Origin: JBBDYG01 sp040901765
GTDB taxonomy: Bacteria > Planctomycetota > Planctomycetia > Pirellulales > Lacipirellulaceae
Direction of reading: 5' to 3'
Assembly (NCBI GenBank): GCA_040901765.1
Contig: JBBDYG010000071.1
Coordinates: 56,002 to 120,001, forward strand
DNA length: 64,000 nucleotides
Positions 46,566 to 56,419 of this stretch are shown piece by piece; position 1 is the first letter of the stretch; each line of letters opens with the position of its first letter. The notes beneath the pieces were generated by a model. The model did no database searches. It was not told the origin of the DNA and saw nothing but the letters and a program-made list of their open reading frames with translations. A program made the translations under genes and the position numbers.

Positions 46566-47330
46566 ATGAAACAGTCTCTACGCTATCTGACTGCGTTGCC
46601 CGTGTTCAACGAGGCGTCGCACGTGACGCCCGTGCTGAACGAGGTCGCCCGTTACGCCGCCGATGTGCTGGTGGTCGACGACGGGTCGAGTGATGGCACC
46701 GGCGCGATGCTTGCGGCGCGAGACGATATTCGCGTCCTCACGCATCCCGAGAATCGCGGCTATGGCGCGGCGCTTCATTCGGCGTTTCAGTACGCAGTCG
46801 AGCACGAATACGACGCGATCGTTACGATCGACTGCGATGGCCAGCACGAGCCGCAACGCATCAACCAGTTGGTCGAGGCACTACGGCACGCGGACATCGT
46901 TTCGGGAAGCCGGTATCTTAACACACCGCTAGAATTGGCGCAGCTCGCGCCCGCCGATCGGCGGCGGATCAATCTCACCATCACGCAGGAGCTTAACCAA
47001 CGGTTGGGCCTCACGCTGACCGATGCGTTTTGCGGGTTCAAGGCCTACCGCACGTGCGCGTTGCAGAAGCTGCAATTGTCGGAGCCAGGCTACGCGATGC
47101 CGCTCGAGTTGTGGGTTCAAGCTGCGCACGCTCGGTTGCGAATCGTTGAAGTTCCCGTGCCGCTCATCTATCTCGATGAGAAGCGCAGCTTCGGCGGTAG
47201 TCTCGATGACGCACAAACGCGGATTGACTATTATCGCCGGGTGATCGATAAGGCATTGGCGGAAGTGGCCACCCCGATGACAACGGTGTGGGACTGCGAA
47301 CCTTATGTGGCGAGTTGCGGGCAATGCTGA
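46566..47330 (+). CDS. Family 2 glycosyltransferase (dolichol-phosphate mannose synthase-like)
   Basis: The 254-residue GT-A enzyme has ALPVFNEASHV, LVVDDGSSDGTG, the nucleotide/metal-binding DCDGQHEP (D-x-D), and FCGFKAYRTCAL, typical of DPM1-type transferases. It probably moves a sugar onto a lipid carrier at the cytoplasmic membrane. ATG 46566 was preferred over an upstream in-frame ATG (46518) because similarity begins there. Its stop overlaps the next gene's ATG (47324-47330), so the two are translationally coupled. Confidence 0.85.
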   Translation: MKQSLRYLTALPVFNEASHVTPVLNEVARYAADVLVVDDGSSDGTGAMLAARDDIRVLTHPENRGYGAALHSAFQYAVEHEYDAIVTIDCDGQHEPQRINQLVEALRHADIVSGSRYLNTPLELAQLAPADRRRINLTITQELNQRLGLTLTDAFCGFKAYRTCALQKLQLSEPGYAMPLELWVQAAHARLRIVEVPVPLIYLDEKRSFGGSLDDAQTRIDYYRRVIDKALAEVATPMTTVWDCEPYVASCGQC

Positions 47331-48946
47331 CTGAGCCGGCGACGAAATACCCGCGCTTCCGCGCTCCGCGCGAAGACAACCAAGCGCTGGTCGTGCCGCG
47401 TTGCGGCGCCGTGGGGCAACTACTGGCCGCCAATCGAGAGCGGATCGCCATTCACGACTATAACGTGCAAGGCCGCTCGATCGTGGAGCTTGCCCAAAGC
47501 GCGCGGCGGGCGGTCGTCGAACGGGCGGTGCAGTTTACCGCCGACTATCGCGATGTGCCGGTCGCGTGGCGCGATCCGCAGTTCATCCGTACGCAGCCGC
47601 TATTCATCGCGGGGCACCAACCGGAGCTTGTTCACCCGGGCGTTTGGTTCAAGAACTTTGTCTTGGGAGGTCTCGCACATCAGCACAACGGCGTGGCGTT
47701 GCAATTGGTGATCGACACCGATCTGTGCCGCGCGGCGGCGATACGCGTGCCGACTGGATCGATCAAAACACCTCGCATGGAAGTCGTTTCTTACGACGCA
47801 CAACTTGCGGAACAGCCCTACGAAGAGCGGCGAGTGGACGATTTGGCGCTCGCCGCCGGTTTCCCCTCACGCGTCGAGAACGCGATTCGCCCGTTCATCG
47901 CCCAGCCGCTTGTGGCGCAGCTTTGGCCGCACGTGATGGAGTCGCTAGGTCGTCACGGCAATCTGGGCATGGCACTAGCGCAGGGCCGGCATTGGGTCGA
48001 GGCCCAGTGGGGTAATCAGACGGTCGAACTACCGGCAAGTCAGGTTTGCGAGTTGACCGAGTTCCGCTGGTTCGCGAGTCATGTGCTCGCCCAACTGCCA
48101 CGGTTTCGGCAGGCCTATAACGGCGCGCTGGCCGACTATCGCCAGGTGCATGGCGTGCGGAATAAAGCCCAACCGCTACCGAACCTCGCGGCGGCCGACG
48201 ACTGGTTGGAATCGCCATTCTGGGTGTGGACTTCTCAGCGGCCAGTCCGCCGATCGCTATGGGTGCGCCGCGCCGGCATTCGACTCCAACTCACGGACCG
48301 CGACCAGATTGAGTTCGAGTTGGAATTGGCCGAATCGGGCGACGCCGCGCGGGCCGTCGACCAGTTGACCGACATCGCCGCCAGGGGTATCAAACTCCGC
48401 TCCCGGGCGCTCATTACAACACTTTTCGCGCGACTGATGCTGGGCGACCTATTCTTGCACGGCATCGGCGGCGCAAAGTACGACCAAGTGACCGACGAGT
48501 TAGCCCGAAGGTTTTTCGGCTTCGCTCCCCCGGGCTACATGACGCTCTCGGCCACATTGCGCCTGCCGATCGAGCATGAATCCGTCAACCGCGAGCACCT
48601 TCATGAGTTATCGCACGAATTACGGGAGCTTACGTTTCATCCAGAAAAGCATCTGGAGTCGTCCAATGGAGAAGTTGCCGCAATCGTGTCCAGCAAACAG
48701 TGTTGGATTGCAGCGCCGACAACGCCGGCAAATGCAGCCGAGCGCCACCACGCAATTGTTGCCGCCAACGAGTTGTTGCAACCCTGGGTCGCGCAACGCC
48801 GAGAAGCACTTCTCGCGCGACAGAGCGATGGTCGGGAGCGACTGCGCGCAAGCGCGATTCTCGAGTTGCGCGAATACGCCTTTTGCTTGTTTCCGGCAAA
48901 CGACTTGCGGCGACGGCTATCGGACTTAGCCGATCGAGGAGCCTGA
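47324..48946 (+). CDS. Conserved protein of unknown function coupled to the GT2 gene
   Basis: The 540-residue protein starts at ATG 47324 inside the GT2 gene's last codons (ATGCTGA). It has no signal or membrane segment. Notable segments are FIAGHQPELVHPGVWFKNFVL, RRSLWVRRAGIRLQL, and FLHGIGGAKYDQVTDELARRFFG, with a C-terminal helical region. GHQP followed by G-W-x-K-N loosely recalls the GQQPGL start of BshC-like enzymes, but the similarity is too weak to name it. The tight coupling to a lipid-sugar glycosyltransferase suggests a shared pathway. Confidence 0.7.
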   Translation: MLTEPATKYPRFRAPREDNQALVVPRCGAVGQLLAANRERIAIHDYNVQGRSIVELAQSARRAVVERAVQFTADYRDVPVAWRDPQFIRTQPLFIAGHQPELVHPGVWFKNFVLGGLAHQHNGVALQLVIDTDLCRAAAIRVPTGSIKTPRMEVVSYDAQLAEQPYEERRVDDLALAAGFPSRVENAIRPFIAQPLVAQLWPHVMESLGRHGNLGMALAQGRHWVEAQWGNQTVELPASQVCELTEFRWFASHVLAQLPRFRQAYNGALADYRQVHGVRNKAQPLPNLAAADDWLESPFWVWTSQRPVRRSLWVRRAGIRLQLTDRDQIEFELELAESGDAARAVDQLTDIAARGIKLRSRALITTLFARLMLGDLFLHGIGGAKYDQVTDELARRFFGFAPPGYMTLSATLRLPIEHESVNREHLHELSHELRELTFHPEKHLESSNGEVAAIVSSKQCWIAAPTTPANAAERHHAIVAANELLQPWVAQRREALLARQSDGRERLRASAILELREYAFCLFPANDLRRRLSDLADRGA

Positions 48947-48957
48947 GCGTTTCCGCA

Positions 48958-50049
48958 TCATGTAACCGCACGTGCATAACGAGCGCCGCTGTAGACGATT
49001 CCGGCCGAGCGCGCTAATGCCTCACTACACGCGCGGCTGACCATGTCGACGGTAATTGCCCGCATCGCGAGGTTGTCAGCCGTGCGGCGTTTGCGCGATG
49101 AGCCGTCGTCGTAGTAAGCCTGCAAACGTACATTGTTAGTGCCGTAGGCTCCGCACCATTCGGCTCGGCTAACGCCATGTAGGCTGACCGTGGGCACGCC
49201 CACCGCGACGGCCAAGTGCATCGGTCCGGTGTCCGAGCCGACAAAGAGCGCGGCCCGCCGGGTCACCGCAGCCAGTTGCCGCAGCGACGTTGCTGGCGCA
49301 AGCACCGCGTGACCGCCACTGGAATCGACGATTCGCTCGGCGAGAGGCAGCTCGTCCGCACCGCCCCACAATGCCAGGCTGGCCAGCCCGTGATGCCGTG
49401 CAAGCTGCTGCGCCAGCGCGCCATACCGTTCGGCGGGCCAGAGCTTCGAGGGCCATCCAGCGCCGGGGTTTAGCACCACAAACTTACCGAGCGCGAGGCC
49501 CATGTCCTCCAGCGTCTCCGCGGCAAAGTCCGCTTCATCCTCTCGTTCCGGCAGATCGAAGCGCACTTGCGGCGAGCTAATTCCCAACGGCTCCAGAAGG
49601 CCTAAATAATGCTCAATCACATGCCTTGCCGCGACCGGCGTCAGCACGTTGTTGAACCACTTGCTCAATTCGCGGCCATTCCTGCCGGCAGCGCCAAGCC
49701 GACGAGGCGCCCCACTGAGCCATGCTACCAGAGCGCTCTTCGTGAGGCACTGCAGATCCACGGTCGTATCAAACCGGTACTCGCGCAGCTTCCGGCGAAG
49801 CTGTCGCACCTGAGTCAAGGATCTCCACCAGCCGCGCGGTAGGAGAACCACTTGGTCGAGTGCCGGGTGCCCTTCCAATAATTCGGCCGACCGGCCTTCC
49901 ACGATCCAAGTGATGAACGCGCGCGGAAACGCATCGCGCAAAGCATTCAGCGCCGGCAAGCCGTGGATCACATCGCCGATCGCACTCAGGCGGACCAGCA
50001 AAATTCGTTCGGGCGCGGGCGTCAAGTGATCGGGGCTAAACAGTCGCAT
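48958..50049 (-). CDS. Family 9 glycosyltransferase (heptosyltransferase-like)
   Basis: The 363-residue GT-B enzyme has ILLVRLSAIGDVIHGLPALNALR at the N-terminus, GAGWPSKLWPAERYGALAQQL, and FVGSDTGPMHLAVAVGVPTVSLHG in the C-terminal donor-binding half. This family adds heptose or related sugars to lipopolysaccharide cores. It converges closely on the 540-residue gene (12-base gap). It is the last gene of the long minus-strand polysaccharide run that starts near 61.4 kb. Confidence 0.85.
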   Translation of the reverse strand: MRLFSPDHLTPAPERILLVRLSAIGDVIHGLPALNALRDAFPRAFITWIVEGRSAELLEGHPALDQVVLLPRGWWRSLTQVRQLRRKLREYRFDTTVDLQCLTKSALVAWLSGAPRRLGAAGRNGRELSKWFNNVLTPVAARHVIEHYLGLLEPLGISSPQVRFDLPEREDEADFAAETLEDMGLALGKFVVLNPGAGWPSKLWPAERYGALAQQLARHHGLASLALWGGADELPLAERIVDSSGGHAVLAPATSLRQLAAVTRRAALFVGSDTGPMHLAVAVGVPTVSLHGVSRAEWCGAYGTNNVRLQAYYDDGSSRKRRTADNLAMRAITVDMVSRACSEALARSAGIVYSGARYARAVT

Positions 50050-50156
50050 AGGCGCACTTTATTGGGAGGGCGCGGCAGGATCAGGCATCCTAGTCAAATC
50101 GCGGCGATTTCCAAAGGTGAAATTGCGCGCCCCGCAGCAGCTAGCATCGCAACTGA

Positions 50157-51533
50157 TCACGCTTTCCAAACATTCACCGCGTGCGGTGCCGCCTTGTGCG
50201 TGGCGTTGCGGGTATCGACGACCAGCCGCGAGTGCTGAACCACCATTTCCCAATCGAACGCCGAATGATCGGTTGCAATCAGCGTGCAATCGAGCGCGGC
50301 CAAGTAGCTTGGCGTCAACGCCTCCGTCGCCAGTCGCGGCACGTCGAAATGGCGCATCTGGGGCAGCACGGGCACATGAGGATCGCAATAGCTAATCACC
50401 GCCCCTTGGCGACCCAACAATTCCATCAGCTTGAATGACGGGCTTTCTCGCGGATCGTCGATGTCGCGCTTATACGCCACCCCCAAAATGCCGATCTTGC
50501 TGCCGCGAACAGGCTTGGCATGGCTGTTCAGGGCCTCCGCCACGCGGCCGACCACGTACTGCGGCATACGAGCGTTGATTTCGCCGGAAAGCTCAATAAA
50601 CTTCGCCGGAAATTCGTGTTTTCGAGCCACCCACGACAGATAAAACGGGTCGATCGGGATACAGTGTCCGCCCAAACCAGGCCCCGGATAAAACGCCTGA
50701 AAGCCGAATGGCTTCGTCTTGGCCGCTTCGATCACCTCCCACACGTCGATTCCCAATCGCGCGAAGAGCATCTTCAACTCGTTGATCATCGCGATGTTCA
50801 CGCTGCGATAGATGTTCTCCAGGATCTTACACGCCTCGGCCACTTCGCAACTCGATACCGGCACGACCGTCGCAATCGCCTGCGAATAGAATTCGGCGGC
50901 CAGTTGCAGGCTTGTCGGGTCGAGCCCTCCTACCACCTTGGGAATCGTTCCTGCCGTGTGATTCGCATTGCCCGGATCTTCACGTTCCGGACTGAAGGCC
51001 ACGAAGAAGTCGCGCCCCGGGGTGAGTCCCGACTCAGCCAGCAGCGGAGTTACCACATCGCGTGTAGTGCCGGGATAGGTGGTGCTTTCCAGAATCACAA
51101 GCTGACCCGGCCGCAGCGCCTTGGCGATCGCTCGAGCTGTCGCCTCGATGTACTGCAAGTCGGGATCGCGGTTGTCCGTTAGCGGAGTGGGGACGCAGAT
51201 CAGAATAACGTCCGGTTCGGCTAACTCCGCCATATTGTTGCTTGCGCGAAATCGCCGCGAGTGCAGCCAACGGGCGATCGTCGTTGCCGGAATGTGGCCG
51301 ATGTACGATTCTCCGCGGTTAAGCTGCTCGACTTTGCCCGCATCGGTGTCGAAACCAATGACGTGCAGACCGGCTGCAACATAGGCGTCCACAAGCGGCA
51401 GGCCGACATAGCCGAGACCGATGATGCCCACGCAGATCTCCCGTCGGCGGATACGCTCGGCGAGTTGGTTTGCGGAAGCTAAGCCAGCGATGGGAACCGC
51501 GTCAGACAAAGTTGTTCTCGTTAGATGCTTCAC
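50157..51533 (-). CDS. UDP-N-acetylhexosamine-type nucleotide sugar dehydrogenase
   Basis: The 458-residue enzyme starts at GTG 51533, whose GTGA overlaps the upstream gene's stop. It has the Rossmann motif GIIGLGYVGLPL (36-47), ILESTTYPGTTRDVV, the central FSPEREDPGN, and the catalytic Cys291 in GGHCIPIDPFYL. The PID ending is typical of the WbpA/TviB group that oxidises UDP-GlcNAc or UDP-ManNAc to uronic acids rather than UDP-glucose. It probably supplies an acidic amino-sugar for the surface polysaccharide made by neighbouring genes. Confidence 0.85.
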   Translation of the reverse strand: MKHLTRTTLSDAVPIAGLASANQLAERIRRREICVGIIGLGYVGLPLVDAYVAAGLHVIGFDTDAGKVEQLNRGESYIGHIPATTIARWLHSRRFRASNNMAELAEPDVILICVPTPLTDNRDPDLQYIEATARAIAKALRPGQLVILESTTYPGTTRDVVTPLLAESGLTPGRDFFVAFSPEREDPGNANHTAGTIPKVVGGLDPTSLQLAAEFYSQAIATVVPVSSCEVAEACKILENIYRSVNIAMINELKMLFARLGIDVWEVIEAAKTKPFGFQAFYPGPGLGGHCIPIDPFYLSWVARKHEFPAKFIELSGEINARMPQYVVGRVAEALNSHAKPVRGSKIGILGVAYKRDIDDPRESPSFKLMELLGRQGAVISYCDPHVPVLPQMRHFDVPRLATEALTPSYLAALDCTLIATDHSAFDWEMVVQHSRLVVDTRNATHKAAPHAVNVWKA

Positions 51534-52618
51534 CGCTGCTTCCGCCGCACCAGATCGCCGATGGCACGTCGCCAGAATGCAAACGGAGCTAGATACTCCT
51601 TCCAAATCGAGCGATTACTCCGCTGAATCTCCTGATAGGTTTCCGGCGTGAGCGCGGCGTGATATTCTCGAATGCGCGCGGGAACTCGCCGAAAATCACG
51701 CGGCTCGATCCACACGCATTGTCGCTTCCAATCGACGACATCGCTCGCAGGCAGCAAGGAGTCCGTATTCAAGAACACCGGAATCCTACCGAGGCATAGC
51801 GTTTCGTAGAGGCGATACGACCAGTTCCCCGCGCCGCGAATGCACAGTACGTAGTCGGAATCGGCGATGCTCTGGATATAGCGCTCTCTTAACTCGTCGC
51901 GCTCGGTCGGTTGTCGGGCAAAACGTGCTAGTTCGAAATGCGTCGTAACTTGGGGATCGCTCTGGCATTGCTTCAGGGCAGCTCGCCGCAGCGCAGCTCC
52001 TGAATGCCGTTCCTTCCAATAGTTGCGGAGACGCCAAAACATCTCTGCCAATGAACCGCGGCCGAGATTTCCGCAAAAACTTACCGTAGGTCGGTCTGCA
52101 TATCCGCGAAACGTCAGATCCCGCCCAACGGCGAGGTCGTCGATAACTGCTGGGTGAGGAAACTCACAATGTGTTTTCCGCGAAGCGAGCACCGCTTCTT
52201 GAAACACGACGCCGTGGCGAAGATGCACTGAAGGAGGATGGTCGTTGTTGCGGAAAAACACGCATGGCACGTTGCGCCCTTGGGCCTGTTCTTCGATGTT
52301 CCGCGTTGTCGCTGATTCGAGAAACAGATGAGGGTACACCACTAGATCGGATTCACCGAGGGATTGAACTCGTTCGAAAACCGTTTGCACCCTGCCTGCC
52401 AACTCCTCCCATGATCCGGGGCGAGTAAATACATAACCGCCATGCGGATTTTTTCCCAATCCGCACGCATGAGCCAGCGGAACGGGCCGCTGCCGCTCGT
52501 CGAAGCCGGGAAAGAAGATGCGGAGCTTCGCCGCCGGCGTTCGAGCGGTCGGTTCGAGACCGAGATCGCATTCACTCGTCTCCACAATCGCCGTTCTCGC
52601 CACTTGGTTTCGGAGCAT
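51530..52618 (-). CDS. Exostosin-family glycosyltransferase
   Basis: The 362-residue protein has the exostosin C-terminal pattern: RPTVSFCGNLGRG, then DSDYVLCIRGAGNWSYRLYETLCLGRIPVFLNTD, in which the Glu of YETL is the donor-site residue in this group. Exostosin-like bacterial enzymes extend polysaccharide chains. The ATG 52618 start overlaps the preceding methyltransferase by 47 bases; a GTG at 52585 is an alternative. Its stop overlaps the dehydrogenase start, so they are coupled. Confidence 0.8.
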   Translation of the reverse strand: MLRNQVARTAIVETSECDLGLEPTARTPAAKLRIFFPGFDERQRPVPLAHACGLGKNPHGGYVFTRPGSWEELAGRVQTVFERVQSLGESDLVVYPHLFLESATTRNIEEQAQGRNVPCVFFRNNDHPPSVHLRHGVVFQEAVLASRKTHCEFPHPAVIDDLAVGRDLTFRGYADRPTVSFCGNLGRGSLAEMFWRLRNYWKERHSGAALRRAALKQCQSDPQVTTHFELARFARQPTERDELRERYIQSIADSDYVLCIRGAGNWSYRLYETLCLGRIPVFLNTDSLLPASDVVDWKRQCVWIEPRDFRRVPARIREYHAALTPETYQEIQRSNRSIWKEYLAPFAFWRRAIGDLVRRKQR

Positions 52619-53339
52619 TGTCTAGCAACCGTTTGTTGACGAATAGCGCGTCCGCCCAGCCGGCGACCTGCTGTGAGAAGTGCATCTTGTAAAATCCCAC
52701 CAGCACAAAATTGCATTCTCGCAGAAAGCGATAAAACTCGTCGAAGGGTGGAATGCCTTTGTAAAGCTCGGCAAAGATCACTTCGGAGTAAATCAGTCGA
52801 ATGCGGTCGCCGGTCAACATCCGCCGCGCACCCTGTAGGACCTCCAAGTCGAATCCTTGTGTATCGGTTTTGAGGATATCGATGTGCGAGATGGCTTGCT
52901 CGTCGCAGAGGTCGTCAACGGTGCGAATCTCGACGGCGGTGTGCTTTTCTACTTTGCCCCATCCTCGTTCCCCGAGTTCGAGAAACGAGCTCATCGTGGA
53001 ATGAGCATTCTCAAGCAGCTTCGCCGGCCCGCGAATGGAACCCATGCCGCACTCCCAGGTGTTTGTGCGGGGGTAGCGGGCGGCGGTTTCGACCAATTGC
53101 CGATATGTCGTGGGACTTGGTTCGAAGGAATGGACGTTGGCCAAGGGATAATGCAGCCGCAAATTCTTCAGAAAATGGCCCGCATTCGCCCCCACATCGA
53201 AGATGGTCGCGGTCTGGCTGTCGGCGACAAAACGCCCCATATCAAGAAACGGATTTTGCCCGCAGGAATTTCGATCGTAGGCCGAAATGTCGTAGCCTAA
53301 AGAGTGAAAAAACTTTCGCACTCTCGTTCTGAGGGACAT
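52572..53339 (-). CDS. FkbM-family methyltransferase (first of two)
   Basis: The 255-residue protein starts at ATG 53339, with AAGGAGG six bases upstream. It has the FkbM fold: IFDVGANAGHFLKNLRLHYP (SAM-binding), VHSFEPSPTTYRQL, IDILKTDTQGFDLEVLQGA and a C-terminal LIYSEVIFAELYKG. FkbM enzymes usually O-methylate sugars or polyketides. A following FkbM gene on the same strand differs strongly in sequence, so they are not recent duplicates. Its role is presumed to be methylation of a polysaccharide residue. Confidence 0.85.
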   Translation of the reverse strand: MSLRTRVRKFFHSLGYDISAYDRNSCGQNPFLDMGRFVADSQTATIFDVGANAGHFLKNLRLHYPLANVHSFEPSPTTYRQLVETAARYPRTNTWECGMGSIRGPAKLLENAHSTMSSFLELGERGWGKVEKHTAVEIRTVDDLCDEQAISHIDILKTDTQGFDLEVLQGARRMLTGDRIRLIYSEVIFAELYKGIPPFDEFYRFLRECNFVLVGFYKMHFSQQVAGWADALFVNKRLLDNAPKPSGENGDCGDE

Positions 53340-53366
53340 GTTTCCTCCTTCTCCGGTCGTCAATCG

Positions 53367-54134
53367 CTAAATCTGTTGATTCGCGAAACTCGACACTGGC
53401 GCACGCTCGGTCCACCGTCGAAAAAGGTCTCGATGTACGGCCACTGCGTTTTGGTCGTCGAAATTCCAAAGATAGCCACGCACTTGAAGCCGTTCCATTA
53501 ACTCGCTCAATTCGCGATGCGTCATGTGAATGAACTCAAAGCCGATGCATTCCGGCGGGCTTGGAAGCTTCAGTGCCATATCGACAACGTGACGGTCAAA
53601 TCCTTCGGTATCGATCTGCAGCACATCGATTCGGGGCAGCGAAAAGCGCTCGATAATCGACGGTAAAGTCACCGAGGGAACCACGTCCTCTTGAATTTCG
53701 CTTTCCTTCACCCCGTGTTTAAGAATGCGCCACTTATCGAACGACGCCCATTGTTTGCCCCATTTATTACCCTTCCATCGACCTTCACTCTTCACAGAAT
53801 AAATGGACACATTCCCATCCGTGTTGCCGATTGCAGCCTGAAGCAGAGTCACGTTCGGTACGCCGGCATACACCTCTTCCAGGCCGCGAAAGTTATGTGC
53901 AATCGGCTCGAGCAATACTGATCGCAATGCGCCTTGCTTAATGAAATCATGAACGGGATCGCCCGTAGTGCCGTCGCAAGCACCGATCTGTACAAAGACT
54001 GCCTCGGGGCGGACGTTCAGATAGTATGCTAACGCTAGCTGAATCGATCCCAATGTGGCAAACGGCTTCCACTTTACGATCTGGTAGCCAAAACGTCTGG
54101 CAAGCTGGCGCACCGAATTCTTGAGAATTGCCAT
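53367..54134 (-). CDS. FkbM-family methyltransferase (second)
   Basis: The 255-residue protein has VFVQIGACDGTTGDPVHDFI (SAM-binding strand, with Gln in place of the usual Asp), LLEPIAHNFRGLEEVY, LLQAAIGNTDGNVSIYSV, and IDVLQIDTEGFDRHVVDMA. The motif is shifted from the standard DVGAN but fits the FkbM fold. It probably methylates a sugar hydroxyl in the same product as its neighbour. A 27-base gap precedes the next gene's start. Confidence 0.8.
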   Translation of the reverse strand: MAILKNSVRQLARRFGYQIVKWKPFATLGSIQLALAYYLNVRPEAVFVQIGACDGTTGDPVHDFIKQGALRSVLLEPIAHNFRGLEEVYAGVPNVTLLQAAIGNTDGNVSIYSVKSEGRWKGNKWGKQWASFDKWRILKHGVKESEIQEDVVPSVTLPSIIERFSLPRIDVLQIDTEGFDRHVVDMALKLPSPPECIGFEFIHMTHRELSELMERLQVRGYLWNFDDQNAVAVHRDLFRRWTERAPVSSFANQQI

Positions 54135-54317
54135 AAGCGAGTTGCGATTGAAGCGCGGGTGCTAGAAACGAGGCAAGATCCGGGAAAATCCTTGGTGTCA
54201 CTCCACTTTTACTCAATCTAGGAACTGTCCTCGAAGTCTACCACATGCTTAGCGGTCAGTGAAGCTAGTGCGAAGATGAGAACTGTGCGAGTGAATTTGA
54301 CGGCATGTTTCGCAAAC

Positions 54318-55487
54318 TCAGTTTGCTCGATCGTTCTGGCTGGACGACGCTTGCTCGTAGGCCGCAAGAGTCTGGTTCAGAAACCGCTGCGTCGTGAAGG
54401 ACTGTTGGCCGCGCACAAACGCCGACTGGCGCATCGCTTGCAGCCGCGGGCGGTCACGGCACAACTCAATTAGCCGCGTCGCCAGCTCAGTCGCTGAACC
54501 CGCGGCGTACAGATAGCCCGTCACTCCATCTTCGACCAACTCTGGAGTTCCGCCGGTCGCTGACGCCAACAACGGCAAACCATCCACCAGCGTCTCGCAC
54601 ACCCACAGGCTGCATGGCTCGGGATCGATTCGGCACTGCAGGCCGAGGTGATAATCGCGTTGTCGCGCCCTCAAATCCGAACAAAAACCCATCAACCTTA
54701 TTTCGTTCTGCATGTCCGCCGCGCCAATCTGCTGTCGCAATTGCTCGGCATATAAATTGTCTTCGACAGGCCCGCCGTAAAGATCGAGTCGAACGTCGCA
54801 GCCGGCTTGCTTGGCCAACGCGGCCGCCTCAATGGCCACGTGGTGCCCTTTAGACGCCTGCATCCGTCCCACGACCAGGCAGTGAACCGGGCCGGTTAGG
54901 GAAAGCTCGTTCGGTGCATTGAACAATGGTTCGGCTGCGTTGTGCACAGTGGCGATCGGAACGCCGCAGCCTTGCCAGTTCGCGGCGATGTAGTCGCTCG
55001 CCGGCAGCAAGAGGTCGGCGCCCCATTTCGCAAGGCGATGATTCAGCCGCCGGCCGACGCCCCATAGGCGCCGCGTGTTCATGTAATTGTTGATCTGCCA
55101 CACGCTCAGGTAGCCATGCCGCCGCATGCATCCGGCGATTAGCTGTTGCGGAAGGCGATGGGTATGGACGAATCGAATTCCCTTGCCCTTCAACCGCTCG
55201 TTGATGCGGGCCGCATCGCCGCGTGCTTGACGAATCAGTGCCGGCAACTGCAACATCGTGTGCGAGGTCTTCCGCGCGGCAAAGTGCGCAAGGCCTTCGA
55301 CGAGTTCCGCCGGACCCTTCCGTTGCTGGAGCCAATCCCACATCGGGCCTCGGCTCAGGCAAACCACCGTCATGTCGGGCCAGTGCGATGCGTACATCCG
55401 CTCGATGGTGCCAATGCCGTAAGCCTCTGCTCCGTGGACGAGCATCGCCACCTGCGCGGGCTGGACGATTGATTTGCTCGGGGTCAC
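54318..55487 (-). CDS. Family 4 glycosyltransferase
   Basis: The 389-residue GT-B enzyme begins at GTG 55487 (five bases after the upstream gene's stop). It shows PAQVAMLVHGAEAYGIGT at the acceptor side, then CLVVGRMQASKGHHVAIEAAAL, DVRLDLYGGP, and the donor loop PEPCSLWVCETLVDGLPLLASATGGTPE with the Glu of the E-x7-E pattern. It transfers a nucleotide sugar to a growing chain. It shares its promoter context with the GT2 gene upstream. Confidence 0.85.
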   Translation of the reverse strand: MTPSKSIVQPAQVAMLVHGAEAYGIGTIERMYASHWPDMTVVCLSRGPMWDWLQQRKGPAELVEGLAHFAARKTSHTMLQLPALIRQARGDAARINERLKGKGIRFVHTHRLPQQLIAGCMRRHGYLSVWQINNYMNTRRLWGVGRRLNHRLAKWGADLLLPASDYIAANWQGCGVPIATVHNAAEPLFNAPNELSLTGPVHCLVVGRMQASKGHHVAIEAAALAKQAGCDVRLDLYGGPVEDNLYAEQLRQQIGAADMQNEIRLMGFCSDLRARQRDYHLGLQCRIDPEPCSLWVCETLVDGLPLLASATGGTPELVEDGVTGYLYAAGSATELATRLIELCRDRPRLQAMRQSAFVRGQQSFTTQRFLNQTLAAYEQASSSQNDRAN

Positions 55488-55492
55488 CGTAT

Positions 55493-56419
55493 CTACCTAC
55501 GCTCCGAGGGGAAACCAAGAAACTTCCGTAAAAACTCCCAGAGGCGCACATACTGAACGGCGAGGACAACTGGAATCGTGCGAAGCCAAGCAACCGTACC
55601 GTAGCCACGCTCCCGCAACAGGCGTTTGGCATGCCCGATCTTTCCCACGTCCGGCACGATACTTCGCCACAAGGTCTTCCAAAAGTGGAGCGTTTTGAAC
55701 CGCCCCGCACTCATTCGCTTCCGATCGGCTCGCCCCCCCACGTGTCGACGAGTCTGGCGCAGGATTTCCGCGTACGTCGTCCGCGCCGGGTGACTCACCA
55801 CGGCGCGGTCCGCAAATAACACCGAAGCGCCGTGCCGGGCAGCTCGTTGCCCCCACTCCATGTCACCTCCCGATTTGACTGTCGAATCGAACGGACCGAC
55901 CAAGCGGAACAATTCGACCGGGGCGAACATATTGGCCGTGGCTGCATGGTGCAATAATAGCACATTAATTTTTTGGTTCAGTCCAAATGCCATGTCGTAC
56001 AGCTCAATCGCCGTGGGTCGATTTATGTCGTTTGGGACGATTTCAATCCGTCCACCGGCAAATTGCTTGGTCGAAGCCGAGCCGATTGCCCTGACCCCCT
56101 CCTCCAGCCAGTTAGCAGCCGGGAGGCAGTCGGAGTCGGTAAAGGCAATAGCTTGACCTTGCGCCATCTTCAAGCCCCGATTGCGAGCGGCATACGAGCC
56201 AGGCATTGATTCTTCCGCAAATCGGCAAAATGGAAACCGCTCCACGATCTCCCGCGGCGATGTCTTTGAGCCATTGTCAACCACAATCACTTCCCACCGA
56301 TCGCTGGGATACGTCTGCGCCGCCAGTCGCTCCAAGCACGATTGCAGCCTTGCAGTGTCGTCATAGACGGGGATGATCACCGAAACCATGGGAAGCTGCG
56401 GCGTTACTTCGCTTGACAT
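55493..56419 (-). CDS. Family 2 glycosyltransferase
   Basis: The 308-residue GT-A enzyme has VSVIIPVYDDTARLQSCLE, VIVVDNGSKTSPREIV, the D-x-D site FTDSDCLP, and GGDMEWGQRA, the ED-like acceptor motif in D-M-E form. It is followed by basic and hydrophobic segments. It probably adds a sugar in the surface polysaccharide. Its stop lies five bases from the next gene's start, so the two are coupled. Confidence 0.85.
   Translation of the reverse strand: MSSEVTPQLPMVSVIIPVYDDTARLQSCLERLAAQTYPSDRWEVIVVDNGSKTSPREIVERFPFCRFAEESMPGSYAARNRGLKMAQGQAIAFTDSDCLPAANWLEEGVRAIGSASTKQFAGGRIEIVPNDINRPTAIELYDMAFGLNQKINVLLLHHAATANMFAPVELFRLVGPFDSTVKSGGDMEWGQRAARHGASVLFADRAVVSHPARTTYAEILRQTRRHVGGRADRKRMSAGRFKTLHFWKTLWRSIVPDVGKIGHAKRLLRERGYGTVAWLRTIPVVLAVQYVRLWEFLRKFLGFPSERR

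Noticed and set aside
47324..48946. Naming the 540-residue protein as BshC (bacillithiol synthase)
   Set aside because: Only a loose GHQP/GQQP resemblance is visible; other BshC features could not be placed and no BshA or BshB gene is near.
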